NCBI GenBank assembly: GCA_027943335.1
Contig: BSBK01001871.1
Coordinates: 1,594,501 to 1,658,500, forward strand
Length of the DNA: 64,000 bases
Origin: Chamaecyparis obtusa
Taxonomy: Eukaryota > Streptophyta > Pinopsida > Cupressales > Cupressaceae
Direction of reading: 5' to 3'
Below, piece by piece: positions 52,525 through 64,000 of the stretch; positions within the stretch are counted from its first letter, which is position 1, and the number at the start of each line of letters is the position of its first letter. Below the pieces are notes generated by a model. That model was not told the DNA's origin, made no database searches, and saw only the letters and a program-made list of their open reading frames with translations. The translations under genes and the position numbers were made by a program.

Positions 52525-54678
52525 ATGGTGGAAACTCAAGCTTCCTTGCATAAGAAATCCAAAGAAGCATCTTATACCTTACCTCTATCTATTCACATGG
52601 TTCCAACCTTTGAAGAACTCTACAATTTAGGTCTTTACGAAGATGACAGTCTTGGCAATCTTCGATTAAAAACTGGTTACATACCCCCTCCATCAATCCA
52701 AGGGGTCAATCAAAAATCTCTACATCAATCTATTCCAAGCAGTCCTAAAACTCCTAACATGTCTCAGGGAGGGACACATCACGGGTTTCAAGGACATCAC
52801 TCTCAACATGGTGCAGATCAAGAAGCCACACCTTCTGAAATTGCTCAATATCAAAATGATGATGACTTCAAGAAAATGATGAGGCATTTCTTGAAGGAAG
52901 ATAGAGAAACATACTTTCTAGAACTAGCTCATCAAGGGGCTAAACTTCCTCCCAACTTTAATGTTGAAGATATCATTACACATGAGGAAGAAACTCCAAT
53001 CACAACTATGATGAAACAAATGCATGCCATGCAAGTTAAACTTAACAAACTTAAAAAAGAAAAGGAACCTAAAGAGTTCTCCATGGAGGCTCTATGCCCT
53101 TTTCCATTTGATAAAGACTTGTACATGCTGCCATTCCCTAAAAGAGTGGAGATACCTAAGTATGATAAGTATGATGGAAACTCTGATCCTCAAGATCATG
53201 TCAGATAATTTTGTGCTCAATCTATGGAGTTCATGCATGAACCAACTTACTTAATGTGTCTTTTCCCTCGATCTCTGGGAGGGTCAGCCATTCATTGGTT
53301 CTCAAAAATGCCTCCAACTATCAAAACTTTTGAGCAGTTAATCAAACTATTCTATCAACAATACTCATATAACATCCAGCATCCAGTCACCATGATCGAC
53401 ATCTACAATCTGAAACAATACTCAGGAGAACCATTCTTGACTTTTCTCAAAAGATGAAGGAAGAAGTTTTCTCTATATGCTAGACCCATTCCAGAAACTG
53501 AGAAGGTGGAAATCTTCATCAACAATCTTTTTCCAAAACTCAACTACCACTTGCAAATGCAAAATCATACATCCTTTGATAAGATGGTAGAAAATGCAAT
53601 CAAAATTAAGAAAGTACTTGTGCAAAAAGGAGACATATCACTTCAAAAGGACAAGTATGAATCTGGATCTAGTTCTAAAGATAGAGGCAAAAACTAGAAC
53701 AAGAATAAAGGCATTGTCACATATGGCATTTTTTATAATATTCATCACCCTTCTAAGGCACCTACTTTCAATCTCACTATTGGCACCCAGGCCATCAAAG
53801 CTTCTGAAGCTAAAGCAACAGAATCTAATAAGAAACCATCTACTTACAAACCTTGGGCTACAGATCCTAACAGCAAATTCACTCCTCTTGGAGAGTCCTT
53901 GAAATCTACCATGAAAACTCTGTTGGCTAACAACATCATTTACTTGCCTGAGATCTAACCATTTAATCCTAAACCTAAACCAAAATGATGGAAAGAGACC
54001 AATTTCTGTGACCTCCATCATAATAAGGGTCATAAAACCAATAACTATGTACACTTGAAACACCTCATACAAGATAAAATTGATAATGAGGAAATCACGA
54101 TTGACAATCATAAAAGCAATAATGATCATACAGCATTCACGGAGCCATTTTTGAAACATGGTAAAGAATATTCCTCTTCTCAACCTAATATGGGTGCTAA
54201 AGTCAATTATGCCTACTCTGGAAATAATGTTGTCATCAATATGGTTGAACCATGTCTATCTAAGTATTGCAATGTCATCACAATCGTATGAAGAGATAGA
54301 GAAAATCAATCAGCTAACGCAGTTACTTGATCACAAGCTTAGACGCATCTACCAAGAAAAATCTTAGATTCATCCAATGTCCCTAAGATGCCTTTCAATC
54401 TTTCATCTACTTCTAAACAGAAGGCTGCATCTAAATCTTCAAATCCTAAAGACACAAGGCCTACATCATACAATATTGTCCAACAACTCCAGCATACAAA
54501 TGCAAAAATCTCCATGTTTGAGTTTCTTCGGATATCTCCAGCTCATAGAGCCACTCTAGACAAAGCTCTGCTCGAATTGAATGTTCCTGACAACCTTGAT
54601 TTAGACAGATTCTAGACTATTGTTGGTCATCTTATATCTCCGTAGTATATCTCCTTTTCAGAGGAAGATGATAACTCC

Positions 54679-55467
54679 TTGAGTCATCCACATAATCAGC
54701 CCTTGCATATTGAAGTCTTGATCCAAAAGCGTTGCATCAAATGTGTGTTGATAGATGGGGGCATTGGCTTAAACATTTGTTCTTTCAGCTTGATCACACA
54801 ACTGGGATTTTTAGAAATGGTTATTGATCCTAGAAAGAAGATAACTATCAAAGCATATGATGAGCAAGAAAGATCTTCCAAAGGCACCATTGTCTTACCT
54901 ATCAGAACAGGTCCAGTAATCAGAGATACTACATGTCAAGTTATTGATCTACCTTTGGCTTACAACATCCTTCTAGGGAGGCCTTGGATACATGAAATGA
55001 AAGCTATTCCTTCTACATACCATCAATGTTTGAAATTTCCTTATGAAGGAGTAGAGGTAACCATTCCAGCAGACATATCTACAACTTGCAATGCATTGAA
55101 AGAAAGTGCAGATAAACTTGTTCCTAATAGTAGAGAATCTTCCACTAAGGAAACAGATGTAGCATCCACATCCAAGATGGAAGACATTGCAAAAGAGGTC
55201 AAAATCAAAGATAATGGTATGGGAGAATACATAATGGAACTTGTTTTATCTCTCACATCTCTCCCGTTGTCCCCTAAGTCTTATGGGAAACCATCAGACA
55301 AAGTGAAACCTAATGCTAAAAAATCCCAAGTCCTATTCAATGGAAGATTTGTTCCAAAACAAGTATCTAAACAAGATTTTGAGGAATATGAAGTTGTGCT
55401 TGCATGGTTTTATAAAGAGGAATCTAACTCTCAATCAATCCAGAAATGTGACTGCAGAATTCCTTAG
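54679..55467 (+). CDS. E4 protease segment
   Basis: 262 open residues. LHIEVLIQKRCIKCVLIDGG carries the catalytic Asp (codon 54754-54756) in the D-G-G context shared by E1 and E5, followed by GLNICSFSLITQLGF. DLPLAYNILLGRPWIHEM near residues 92-109 is the second conserved block. After about residue 130 the sequence is linker (Ser/Lys-rich), ending in TAG 55465, just before the G-patch. Protein identity to E1 is high over the whole length by eye, as expected for the same family. Confidence 0.88.
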   Translation: MSHPHNQPLHIEVLIQKRCIKCVLIDGGIGLNICSFSLITQLGFLEMVIDPRKKITIKAYDEQERSSKGTIVLPIRTGPVIRDTTCQVIDLPLAYNILLGRPWIHEMKAIPSTYHQCLKFPYEGVEVTIPADISTTCNALKESADKLVPNSRESSTKETDVASTSKMEDIAKEVKIKDNGMGEYIMELVLSLTSLPLSPKSYGKPSDKVKPNAKKSQVLFNGRFVPKQVSKQDFEEYEVVLAWFYKEESNSQSIQKCDCRIP

Positions 55468-56700
55468 AAGTCATATGGACCAGGGGACAAATTGATCACA
55501 AAAATGGGATATACTAGAAAAGGACCTCTAGGACTACAATGTAAGGATCTTCTATCACCTCTTGACCACCATGGTCGAACCAACAAGGATACAACAGGTC
55601 TAGGATATAAGAAGAAGCCTTTCTATCTTAGCAAGAACTCCACGCATGTCTTAGAACATATTGAACCAAAGGAGAAAATAATATAAAAGTCTAATAGTGA
55701 TGAGTCAAACACCACTGAGGAGCTCATTCCTTATGACAATTTTCCTAAAGAGATAAAAGGCCTCCTTGAAGCTGAAGATGATCCAATAAAAGGAATCAAT
55801 GTGGTAAACACACAAGAACCTACTATAGAACAAGAGATAGTTGCACCACAAGAACAAGCTAATCTCAAAGATAATAAAATAGATAAAGAGGAAGGTGGTA
55901 GTTATTCTGAGATAGATTCTCATAAGTATGAATTCAAATCAGAATCTGAGGGTAACCCTTCTTGGGGTATACACCCTAACTTTACTCATGTTCTCAATTT
56001 TCCTAGAGGCATAGATGAGGAATCACATGACTATGAATGGGGAGTCATTCCAAAGGAAGATGAGCTTATCATAGAAAAATATATTGATGTTATTCACCAA
56101 TATGCACCTAAACCCAATGTAATTCTAGAGCAATATAATGAACTTAACGAGTCTGATCCACCTATGGCTGAATTGGACTCCCACAATGACATTGAGCCTA
56201 TTCACAAATTGAACATTTTGAGTTGTAATATCACCTTTGAACTTGAGCGTCAGGTTAGGACCAATGATGATAGATCTATATCTATAAACACTATCTCCCA
56301 ATATTTTTCCACTTTGACTATCCAACATCCTAACCTTCTTGACCAAACTTCCACGAATCCGAACCAAGGTATCTTTACTTTCCCGAATGACTATGTGCTT
56401 ACTTGCTACCTAAATGTAGTTGACCCTATGAGGACTTCCATCAGTGAACTGAGTGTCAGCATGATGGATTCAAACATCAAGTATCTTAGTCAAAATAATA
56501 AGAATAAAAAGAAAAATAAAAAGAGTTCTGAGGGTGAAAACCACTTTGTGGCAATCTCAGAACCTACAAAAGTAAAAATAAAAGACATATCTAAAAGTGA
56601 AAACCTCTCTGAGGAACCTAAGGATGAGATATTTGATGTCCTTTCAAGTCATTTATAGGATAGATCTCCAGTTCTAATTGAGCCCGCTCAATCTATCAAC

Positions 56701-57627
56701 TTGGGAATAGTAGAGGAACCACAATTGATCCATGTAGCACAATCCTTATTAGAAGAAGAAAAGCAAAAATTTACTAAATTCCTAATAGAAAAGAAGATCA
56801 ACTTTGCATGGAAATATTCAGATATGCTAGGGTTGGATCTTGATCTTATAATGCACCATTTATCTATTGCTCCTGGAGTAAAACATGTTAAACAAAAATT
56901 AAGAAAGATGCATCCTCATGTTGCACTCTTGGTCAAAGTTGAATTAGAGAAACTGCTAAAAGTTGGATTCATCTATGTTATTGACTATGCTGAATGGATC
57001 TCAAATATTGTACCTATTTATAAACCAGATAAATCAATCAGAGTGTGCACAAACTTTAGAGATGTGAACAAAGCATGCCCTAAGGATGATTTTCCACTAC
57101 CTAACATTGATATGATAGTGGACATGACTGCGGGTTTTGAGATGTATTCTTTAATGGATGGTTTCTCTGGATATAATCAAATAAAAATTGCTCCAGAGGA
57201 TCAAGAGAAAACTACTTTCACATGTGCATGGGGTACCTTCTACTGGAATGTCATGCCATTTGGGCTTAAAAATGCTGGTGCTACATATCAGAGAGCTATG
57301 ACATCTATTTTTCATGACATGATGCATCAAACTATGGAGGATTATGTTGATGATACTTTAGCAAAATCTATGATTAGAGCTGAACATCTAAATGACTTGA
57401 GCAAGATACTAGACAGAATGGAAAAATTTAGTCTTAGACTAAATCCTAAGAAGTGTGCTTTTGGTGTCACTTCTGGAAATCTCTTAGGATACATAGTTTC
57501 AAAGAAGGGCATTGAAGTTGATCCAGCTAAAGTAAAGGCTATAATGGAGATGCAACCCCCAAAGAATATTAGTCAAATGAGAACATTACAAGGGAGAGTA
57601 CAATCTATTAGGCATTTCATATCATAG
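56701..57627 (+). CDS. E4 reverse transcriptase segment
   Basis: 308 residues. VKQKLRKMHPHVALLVKVEL opens the RT, then FIYVIDYAEWISNIVPIYKP, FRDVNKACPKDDFPLPNIDM, DGFSGYNQIKIAPEDQEKTT and WNVMPFGLKNAGATYQRAM. The active site Y-V-D-D is intact (57343-57354). NLLGYIVSKKGIEVDPAKVK closes the domain. The segment ends at TAG 57625 (RHFIS*LAD). Catalytic motifs are intact, yet the polyprotein is broken up and downstream. Confidence 0.9.
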   Translation: MGIVEEPQLIHVAQSLLEEEKQKFTKFLIEKKINFAWKYSDMLGLDLDLIMHHLSIAPGVKHVKQKLRKMHPHVALLVKVELEKLLKVGFIYVIDYAEWISNIVPIYKPDKSIRVCTNFRDVNKACPKDDFPLPNIDMIVDMTAGFEMYSLMDGFSGYNQIKIAPEDQEKTTFTCAWGTFYWNVMPFGLKNAGATYQRAMTSIFHDMMHQTMEDYVDDTLAKSMIRAEHLNDLSKILDRMEKFSLRLNPKKCAFGVTSGNLLGYIVSKKGIEVDPAKVKAIMEMQPPKNISQMRTLQGRVQSIRHFIS

Positions 57628-58955
57628 CTTGCGGATATCTCACAGCCTTTTACAAAAACTTTACATAAAGGTTTGACTTTTGTGTGGAGTGAAGAATGTG
57701 AGAAGAACTTTAACCATATCAAGAAATATCTATCAAATCCTCCTATCTTGATGCCTCCTATTCAGGGGAAGCCACTAATCTTATATGTCTCCACCACATA
57801 TACATAACTGGGGGCATTGCTAGCACAACATGATGAGAATAAAAAGGAAAGGGCTATATATGAGAAGAACTATTCAATGATTGAGAAATCTTGTCTAGAT
57901 GTGATCTTTGCATCACACAAACTGAGACATTACATGTTAGCTCATACCACACATTTGGTAGCTAAGATTGATCCACTAAAGTACCTAATAAGCAAAGCTA
58001 CCCTCACAGGTAGATTAGCCAAATGGGTCATGCTCTTAAGTGAATTTGACATTGAATATGTTGAAAGAAAAGTTATCGAAGGACAAGTTATTATTGATCA
58101 ATTGGCAAATGCACCTATGTTTGATGATACACCAATGCAAATAGAGTTCCCAAATTCCTCTATCATGAATCTTTCTTCTAGAGAATGGCAATTGTTTTTT
58201 ATGGCTCCTATACACAAAATGGATCCGGAGCAGGCATATTATTTATCACTCCTCAAGGGTACTCAATACCCAAAGCATTCAGATTAAATTTCCCTTGCAC
58301 AAATAATATTGTTGAATATGAAGCCCTTCTTAATGGTATGAAACTAGCAATTGAGTGGAGAGTGACTGAGTTACACATTCATGGGGACTCCTAACTTGTT
58401 ATCCATCAAGTCAATGATGTGTACCAAATGAAAGATGAAAATCTCATTCCATACAAAAGAATGGTAGATGATCTAAAGAAATATTTCATATCTATCACAT
58501 TTGAGCAAATTCCTAGAACAAAGAATAGGGCTACTGATGCAATGGCAACATTATCTACTTTATTACAATAGCTTGAACATGAGCTACGCTATGATTTCTT
58601 GGTGGAAGCACTATCTTATCTTGCATATGATTCCCCTGAAACCCGCATGATCTACACTATTGTTGGTCATGATTCATCTCAATACAAAAACCTTTTCTCC
58701 TATCTCCAAGACCAAATCATTCCTGATACCTTCAATCACCATGAGAAATGATACCTTATCCGCAATGCATCCCAGTATGTCATCATTGATAATGATCTCT
58801 AAAAATGAGGTCTAGATGGTACACTACTTAGATGTTTAGAATGGGAAGAGTCTCAATGTGCCTTAGAGGAATTCCATGAAGGTATATGTGGGTCACACTT
58901 GAATGGTTTAACACTAGCTTGAAAGCTTATTAGGGTTGGGTACTATTGGCCTAAA

Positions 58956-59558
58956 ATGGAGAAAGAGGCAATCAAGTTTTCTAAGAATTGTCAAAAGTGC
59001 CAAGTACATGGTAACTTAATTCATGCTCTAGGGAAAGATCTAATTCCCTTTACAACACAATGGCCTTTTCAACAATGGGATTTTGATCTTATAGGAGCTA
59101 TCTATCCACACTCTTCTAATGGACACACCCATATAATCATAGCTATAGATTAATTTAGAAAATGGGTGGAGGCAGTCCCTTTGACACAAGATACTGGCAA
59201 GCAAATTTCTATGTTCATTCTAAGCTACATCATATGTCAGTATGGTATTCCACATTCAATAGTCACAGATAATGGTGGACAATTCAAAAACAAATACTTA
59301 GATGATCTATGTGCTAAATTCAAGATTAAACAACATTGGTCATCTATCTACTATCCTCAAGGGAATGGACAAGCAAAGGCTTCTAACAAGAATCTATTGA
59401 AAATCTTGCACCATACAGTTAATAAAATAGGAAGAGATTGGAATCTCATGATCAATCTAGCTCTCTGGGCCTACAAAACAAGTATCAAAATGCCCACTAG
59501 GGCTACACCTTTCACTTTAGTTTATGGGTCTGAAGCGGTACTGCCTATTGAGGTTTAA
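58956..59558 (+). CDS. E4 integrase segments
   Basis: Two open pieces (58956-59153 and 59166-59558), separated by a single TAA at 59151. The zinc finger ends with CQKCQVHGN; the core has FDLIGAI (first Asp), VTDNGGQF (second Asp) and GNGQAKASNK. In the last motif Lys replaces the catalytic Glu (GQAEAS in E5). That one change should inactivate strand transfer. The C-terminal WAYKTS...TPFTLVYGSEAVLP block follows. Further coding for the integrase tail (RGYNKKVRHREFQVGDLVLR, then NWLGPFVI) runs to 59934. Confidence 0.87.
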
Positions 59559-59936
59559 ATCCCATCACTAAGAATCAAAATGCATGGTCTACTAACTGAT
59601 GATGACTACAGAGTGTCTAGGCTACAAGAACTTGAACTACTAGATGAGCATAGACAAGCAGTGTATGATCATATCAGAGTGTATCAGAAAAGAATGTCTA
59701 GAGGTTACAACAAGAAAGTTAGACACAGAGAATTTCAGGTTGGCGATCTAGTCTTAAGAGAGAATCCTAAATATCAATCACATCGTGAACACAAGGGGAA
59801 GTTTGAACCCAACTGGTTGGGTCCCTTTGTTATCACTGCTACTTTTGGCTTTGGAGCCTATCAACTCTCAACAATTGAAGGAGAATAGCTTCGAGAACCA
59901 ATCAATGTTCTCCATCTGAAGAAATTCTATGCCTAA

Positions 59937-62260
59937 GGCATTCAGTCTATGGTAAAATGTCCTGAAAAAATCTTTAAAATTGGAAAAAGTCCTGAAAAAA
60001 AGAACATCTTGGTGAAAACCTTGCAATAGGTGCCTTGATGATTCACAAAAAAATCAAAAAATACCAAAAATATCAAAAAAAATGGAAAAATGAAAAATAC
60101 AAAAAAATGAGAAAAAGAAAAAGTGCCTTGGTGAAAACCTGGAAACAGGCGTCTTGGTAGAAAAAATAGAATCTCTGCTAAGATGGTGAAAACCCAGAAA
60201 ATAGATGCCACTTGTTTAAAAATACTCCATCTATTAGCACAATCTTGGTCTTTCCCAACTTTCAATATGCTTTAGTCTGTATATATCCTTGTTTCAATAA
60301 AGTCAGTCTGTACACCAATCAGCCCAAGCGTCTGTATCCTATCAATGCTTAACACTTGGGGCAATCAATGTCATATCCTATGGCCTCTAGTATATCTTAG
60401 ATGAGTCATATCTAGTCAGAGTCCTTTGAAGCTTCATCTGAGCCTTTCTATCTGTCTCCACTCCAAAAATGATTTTGCATCTACAACAATGCAATCAAAC
60501 ACAAATTGAAAATAATCTATGCTTTTTACATGCTTTTATCTCCTTGTATGCTTACTGATTCGCATTAAGATTTTTGTATATTATGTCCTTTGAGCTCTTC
60601 GATGATGTCCTTTATAGGATTTAGAGAGTGATGACTAGGGGCATAATCTTTTCTTTGTCTTCTGCTTGTATGTGAAAATCTAACAACTTTGAAAATTCTT
60701 GATTGAAATGGTGTCCATCTGTAAGAGCCTCTATCTCGAATTGGATGGCCATGAGTACCTCAACCATTGATACCCAAAAAATTCAAAGAAGTTTGATCTA
60801 AATATTGTCTTTTTGAGTGAGTTCTTTCTCCTACTGTGAAACGTGATCTTGCCTAAGGATGTGAATGATAAAGGGTCACTACGGGTAATTCATGCTAGAT
60901 TTAGAATGATCTCTTGACTATTTGATGTGTTTGAATGCAAGGCGTATTCATTTCATCATGACATTTATGTTTTGATGCTTATACAAATTGCTATATCAAA
61001 ATAGACATGATATTCAGGTCATCCTGGCATTTGTGCCTTGGTGCTTATATCTAATCTGACATTCCAAAAACAAAATCAATATTCATATGTCGATGGTTGT
61101 TTGGCCAGTGGACGTTGTATTAATTCTTGCACATACAAATCAATATTCATATGTCTATGGTTTCCTAACTAGTGGGCATTGTATTGATTTATCCAGTTAC
61201 TTAAAAGTTCAATGATGACAATAAATTGACACATGATCAGTGACTAGGTCCTAGGTCCTAGGTTTGCATTTCATTTTGCACTTTGCATGATCTCACAAAT
61301 TGCTTGAACACTTAAACGATTCTTCAAAACCAAAAATGCTAAACATGACACAAGGACTGAGCATTGTATGAAGGTTCCTCCAACGAAACAGCAAGTAGAA
61401 TCCTTTTTGGGATCAAAATCAAAATCTGAGATCATTTATATTGTAAACTGCTTGCATATTCGACCTTCAAACATCAAAGAAATCCATTTTTCAACTTAAT
61501 TGATTATCTCACATCAAACTATCAAAATTTCAACTTGGTCAACCATGGTCAACTCATGGTCAAACCTAGTCAAACTTGGTCTTCAGGACCTCTAAACAAT
61601 GTAGAATGCATTCCCAGATGTGTATAACCACCTCTCAAATCAATTAACATGCTTCTAAACCATTTAACGCTAATTTTTCTTGTCAAATTTCAATTTTCAT
61701 CCCAAAGGGCTCATGGTATTGCATATCATTCAAGTCTGTAAATCTAAATCTGTAATCAATCTTTCCTCAATAATCAAGACAACAACCATGTCTAGTTGTT
61801 GACTCATCAAAAGTCATCATCGCTTGGGGCAAATCTATCATCGCTTGGGGCATATCGGATTCATCAAGATCCATATCAATCTGGTATCCTAATCTATCTT
61901 GTAAATTGTATCCACTTTTCGTAACCATCGGCTCATTAGTGTTATTTCCTTGGTTCTTCATAACTGATGGGTTCAGGATGTGATACCACTATGATTTTTT
62001 TGGACAATCAGGTCTGGAATCAGTCACTCACTTCTTCGCAATCATAAGGTTCAGAATTAGGTGTTTTGGCACTTTTTCGTAATCACTGGTTCATTGTTGT
62101 TATAGTTAACATTATCTTTGGTCATTCAGGACCTAACATCTTCAAATCTTTCAATCGGTTTCTATCTTGGAATCAGTTCATCTTTCAAATCAGTTTCAAT
62201 CTCAAACATCTTTATCATACACAGACTATCTTTGAACCACTGCGCTTCGCACAGTAATTC
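59937..62260 (+). other. E4 3' untranslated region
   Basis: About 2.3 kb with no conserved sense or antisense gene. It includes repeated TGGTGAAAACC hairpin motifs (60008-60210), GGTCAA-type words (61530-61580), and a 23-base direct repeat containing ATCATCGCTTGGGGCA (61815-61855). Unlike E5 there is no PMD gene. Confidence 0.75.
60008..60210 (+). repeat. Post-pol hairpin motif, three copies
   Basis: TTGGTGAAAACC recurs at about 60010, 60127 and 60184. The middle copy continues CCTGGAAACAGG, an inverted repeat with a GAAA loop. The first reads CCTTGCAATAGG. E5 has one copy at 45483-45508 (CTTGGAAACAGG). Confidence 0.65.
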
Positions 62261-62274
62261 AAAGAGGGGCAAAA
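62261..62274 (+). promoter_or_regulatory. E4 polypurine tract
   Basis: AAAGAGGGGCAAAA immediately upstream of the LTR at 62275; the same tract as E5. Confidence 0.92.
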
Positions 62275-63567
62275 TGTAATACCCCAAAAATGGGCTATAG
62301 GTTCATTAACCTCCTACATCTTCAAATTGAATGAAATCGATACAAAAGTCCTAACCTAAGACACATCTACACATTATCAAATTTAATTGATTATCCTAAA
62401 TTCTGTATCGGGGAATATTCCTAGAAATATTCCTAATTTATCATAATTATCTTGATTTAATGATTATTCGGCGATAAATCTTATTTATCCTAAAGTTTGA
62501 TTAATTGAATATTCTAAATATTTAATTAATTAGATTTAATACTGCCACTTAATTATTTAATTACATTTAATTAAATTTATTCCTAAATTATATTATTTAA
62601 TTTTGACAATAAATCAAAAATCTTATGACTAATTGATTAAATTCTTATTTAATTAATTAATGTCAGTTGTCAAATTTAATAATATAATTTTTGAATAAAA
62701 GTTTGATTTAATAATTGATTAACCCATAAATCAATTATTTTAATTCAAAAATTAGTTAAGTGGAAAATAAATCACTTTATTTATTAAATTAGTTCATATT
62801 AAATTATGCACAATCAAAAAAAGCAGTCAACTTTAAAACAACTATTAAATTCAATTTGATAACTTTCTAAACTCAACATCTGATGATGAGTTGAAAAAGA
62901 GAACTAAAGCTCTATTTTGAGATAAAAACTATTTTTGCATGATTTTATGAGTTTATTTATTCCTAATTTCTTGTTAACTCAAAAAATCAACCTGAGTTTA
63001 TCAAGAGTGATTTATGGCTTTTCTCAATCATCCTCAAGCCTTGGATTTCTATAAAATCAAGGCTCGGCTCTTCACAAAGTTTGGCTCTTTGATCTCTCTC
63101 TCTCTCTGATCTCTCAAGCTTTCAATCAATCTCATACCTCTCTAAATCCCTCAAGCTTTCAATCTCACATCTCTCGAATTTGCACAATTACTTTGGCGAA
63201 TTTACAACTAAAGAACAAAGATTTTGTGAGATCAATTCATATAATTCTTAGATTAATTTGCATATCATTTCAATTTCATTCTAGATTAATTTCATACAAT
63301 TTTTCATCCTATTGCATCAAAAATCTTAAAAAATAGATTAATTTGCATTCATATTTCATTGCTTTCATCATTTTAAATCCTTCATTTAGGTGTTGCATTG
63401 TCACTAATCTTGATTTCAATCTGATAACATCATACTCACACCTACTAGAAGGCAGTAAATCATCTGGTTAGCATAGTTTCAATTACTTGCAGATTTCAGT
63501 TTTTGCTAGCCTCAAATGCTTTACTGAAGTGTTGTGTCTATAGCTAGGTACAAAATTCACACACACA
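62275..63567 (+). repeat. E4 second LTR, family A
   Basis: 1293 bases, TGTAATACCCC to ACACACA. It is preceded by a polypurine tract and followed by a PBS, so it serves as the 3' LTR of one unit and the 5' LTR of the next. TATA box at 63049-63057. It lacks 45 bases present in the first LTR. Confidence 0.95.
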
Positions 63568-63571
63568 TTTC

Positions 63572-63589
63572 TGGCACCCACCATGGGGC
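63572..63589 (+). promoter_or_regulatory. Second E4 primer-binding site, decayed tRNA-Lys
   Basis: TGGCACCCACCATGGGGC: two transitions from the intact site in E1. It sits four bases after the LTR, the normal position for a 5' LTR. Confidence 0.85.
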
Positions 63590-64000
63590 AACCCACCTTT
63601 ACATGTTGGTTTTGGTTTTTTTTTTGGAGCTAACCCCCTTGTGCAGATTTACTTGGAGACTAAAACCCTAAATTTTCAAAGATTTAATTTTATCTCCCAA
63701 ACGGCTAGGAGTTTTGGTCTGAAATATTTATTTCAAGTTTGAGACATATCAGAGAAGCTTTACTAAAAAATTCAAAATTTTATGAGATGTTTTGAATTTT
63801 TAATAATTTTTTCTTTATTTTTCATAAAAAAATTAATTTTCAGCACAAATCAGCATATTTTTTGGAAACTTTTACATTTTCAAAAATATTTGTAAATTAT
63901 ATAGGGGGTCCATTCTTTGTGTTTTAGATTTGGATGAAATATAATAGCTCCAATAGTTGATTTACAAAACTTGGTCTATTTTGGTAAAATGGGTCTCTAG
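63590..64000 (+). other. Leader of the second E4 unit
   Basis: Colinear with 33190-33600 (AACCCACCTTTACATGTTGG onward) but with independent substitutions and small indels, so it is a separate copy. It continues beyond the window. Confidence 0.9.

Larger units (their letters stand above)
52525..59936 (+). pseudogene. E4 gag-pro-pol polyprotein
   Basis: The start MVETQAS is chosen by homology to E1 and E5. One frame runs from 52525 to about 58199, where loss of one base after TTTTTT (second RNase H, FFDGSY position) shifts the rest to a new frame ending at TAA 59934. Order: gag (52525-54060; zinc motif C-D-L-H...G-H-K-T-N-N-Y at 54004-54060, last Cys lost), protease (54700-55010), G-patch (55492-55610), RT (56820-57560, YVDD intact at 57343-57354), RNase H (57690-58110), second RNase H (58185-58560), integrase (58860-59560, zinc finger H...H...C...C intact in HEGICGSH and CQKC) and a C-terminal tail. 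Many in-frame stops, for example 53206, 53455 and 57625. Confidence 0.92.
31830..64000 (+). mobile_element. E4: Tat-like Ty3 retrotransposon, family A, tandem form, interrupted by E5
   Basis: The first LTR (31830-33167) is followed by a decayed tRNA-Lys PBS, a leader split by E5 at 34943, gag-pol (52525-59936), a 3' UTR, a polypurine tract and a second LTR (62275-63567). A second PBS and leader follow directly to the end of the window. The structure is therefore LTR-internal-LTR-internal, and the outer right LTR is not in view. The first LTR lacks a polypurine tract before it and abuts Co2 sequence, so it is the true left boundary. GTAGT (31825-31829) is the candidate target duplication. The two LTRs differ at about 10 of the first 265 bases. 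Confidence 0.9.

Noticed and set aside
59937..62260. env-like or PMD gene in the E4 3' region
   Set aside because: No open frame of size on either strand, no PMD blocks, no signal peptide or membrane segment.

Overview
The window looks like intergenic heterochromatin from a plant nuclear genome, probably a large repeat-rich one. It is AT-rich, I see no intact host gene, tRNA or rRNA, and almost every base belongs to an LTR retrotransposon or a fragment of one. Plant origin follows from a Ty3 lineage with two RNase H domains (Tat-like), a plant mobile domain (PMD) gene, and primer-binding sites that match plant tRNAs recalled from general knowledge. The species cannot be read from the sequence.

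Layout. E1 (1-7282, minus) is a Tat-like Ty3 element of LTR family A with only its 5' part in view: LTR, tRNA-Lys PBS, long leader, gag, protease and G-patch. It sits inside a Ty1/copia element, Co1 (7283-19070, minus). Co1's 5' LTR is split by E2 (10480-18416, minus), a complete but decayed Ty3 chromovirus with a perfect CTTTG target duplication. A 304-base spacer follows. Then comes a second Ty1/copia element, Co2 (19375-31829 in view, minus). Its 3' LTR is split by E3 (20097-26744, plus, perfect CTTGT duplication), a non-autonomous element that encodes only a protease/G-patch/zinc-motif protein. Co2 is cut at 31830 by E4 (plus, family A), whose leader is in turn split by E5 (34943-51832, plus, family C, tRNA-Asn PBS). 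E4 continues from 51838 through gag-pol to its LTR at 62275-63567. That LTR is followed directly by another PBS and leader, so E4 is an LTR-internal-LTR-internal tandem that runs off the window.

How the parts work. The Ty3 elements keep the usual order: LTR promoter, PBS, leader, a one-frame gag-protease-RT-RNase H-integrase polyprotein, polypurine tract and LTR. In the Tat-like elements an unusual G-patch follows the protease, and E4/E5 carry a second RNase H before integrase. All are inactive through in-frame stops. Nesting order and LTR divergence agree: E5 is youngest, then E4, then E2 and E3.

The most interesting locus is the 3' region of E5. It holds an antisense gene with its own TATA box (50383-50392), a 25-codon first exon, a 708-base intron with GT/AG ends and phase-0 joining, and a plant-mobile-domain second exon (core 48858-49493). 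The intron contains an array of TGCGCA-type motifs that mirrors two arrays in the sense leader of the same element.
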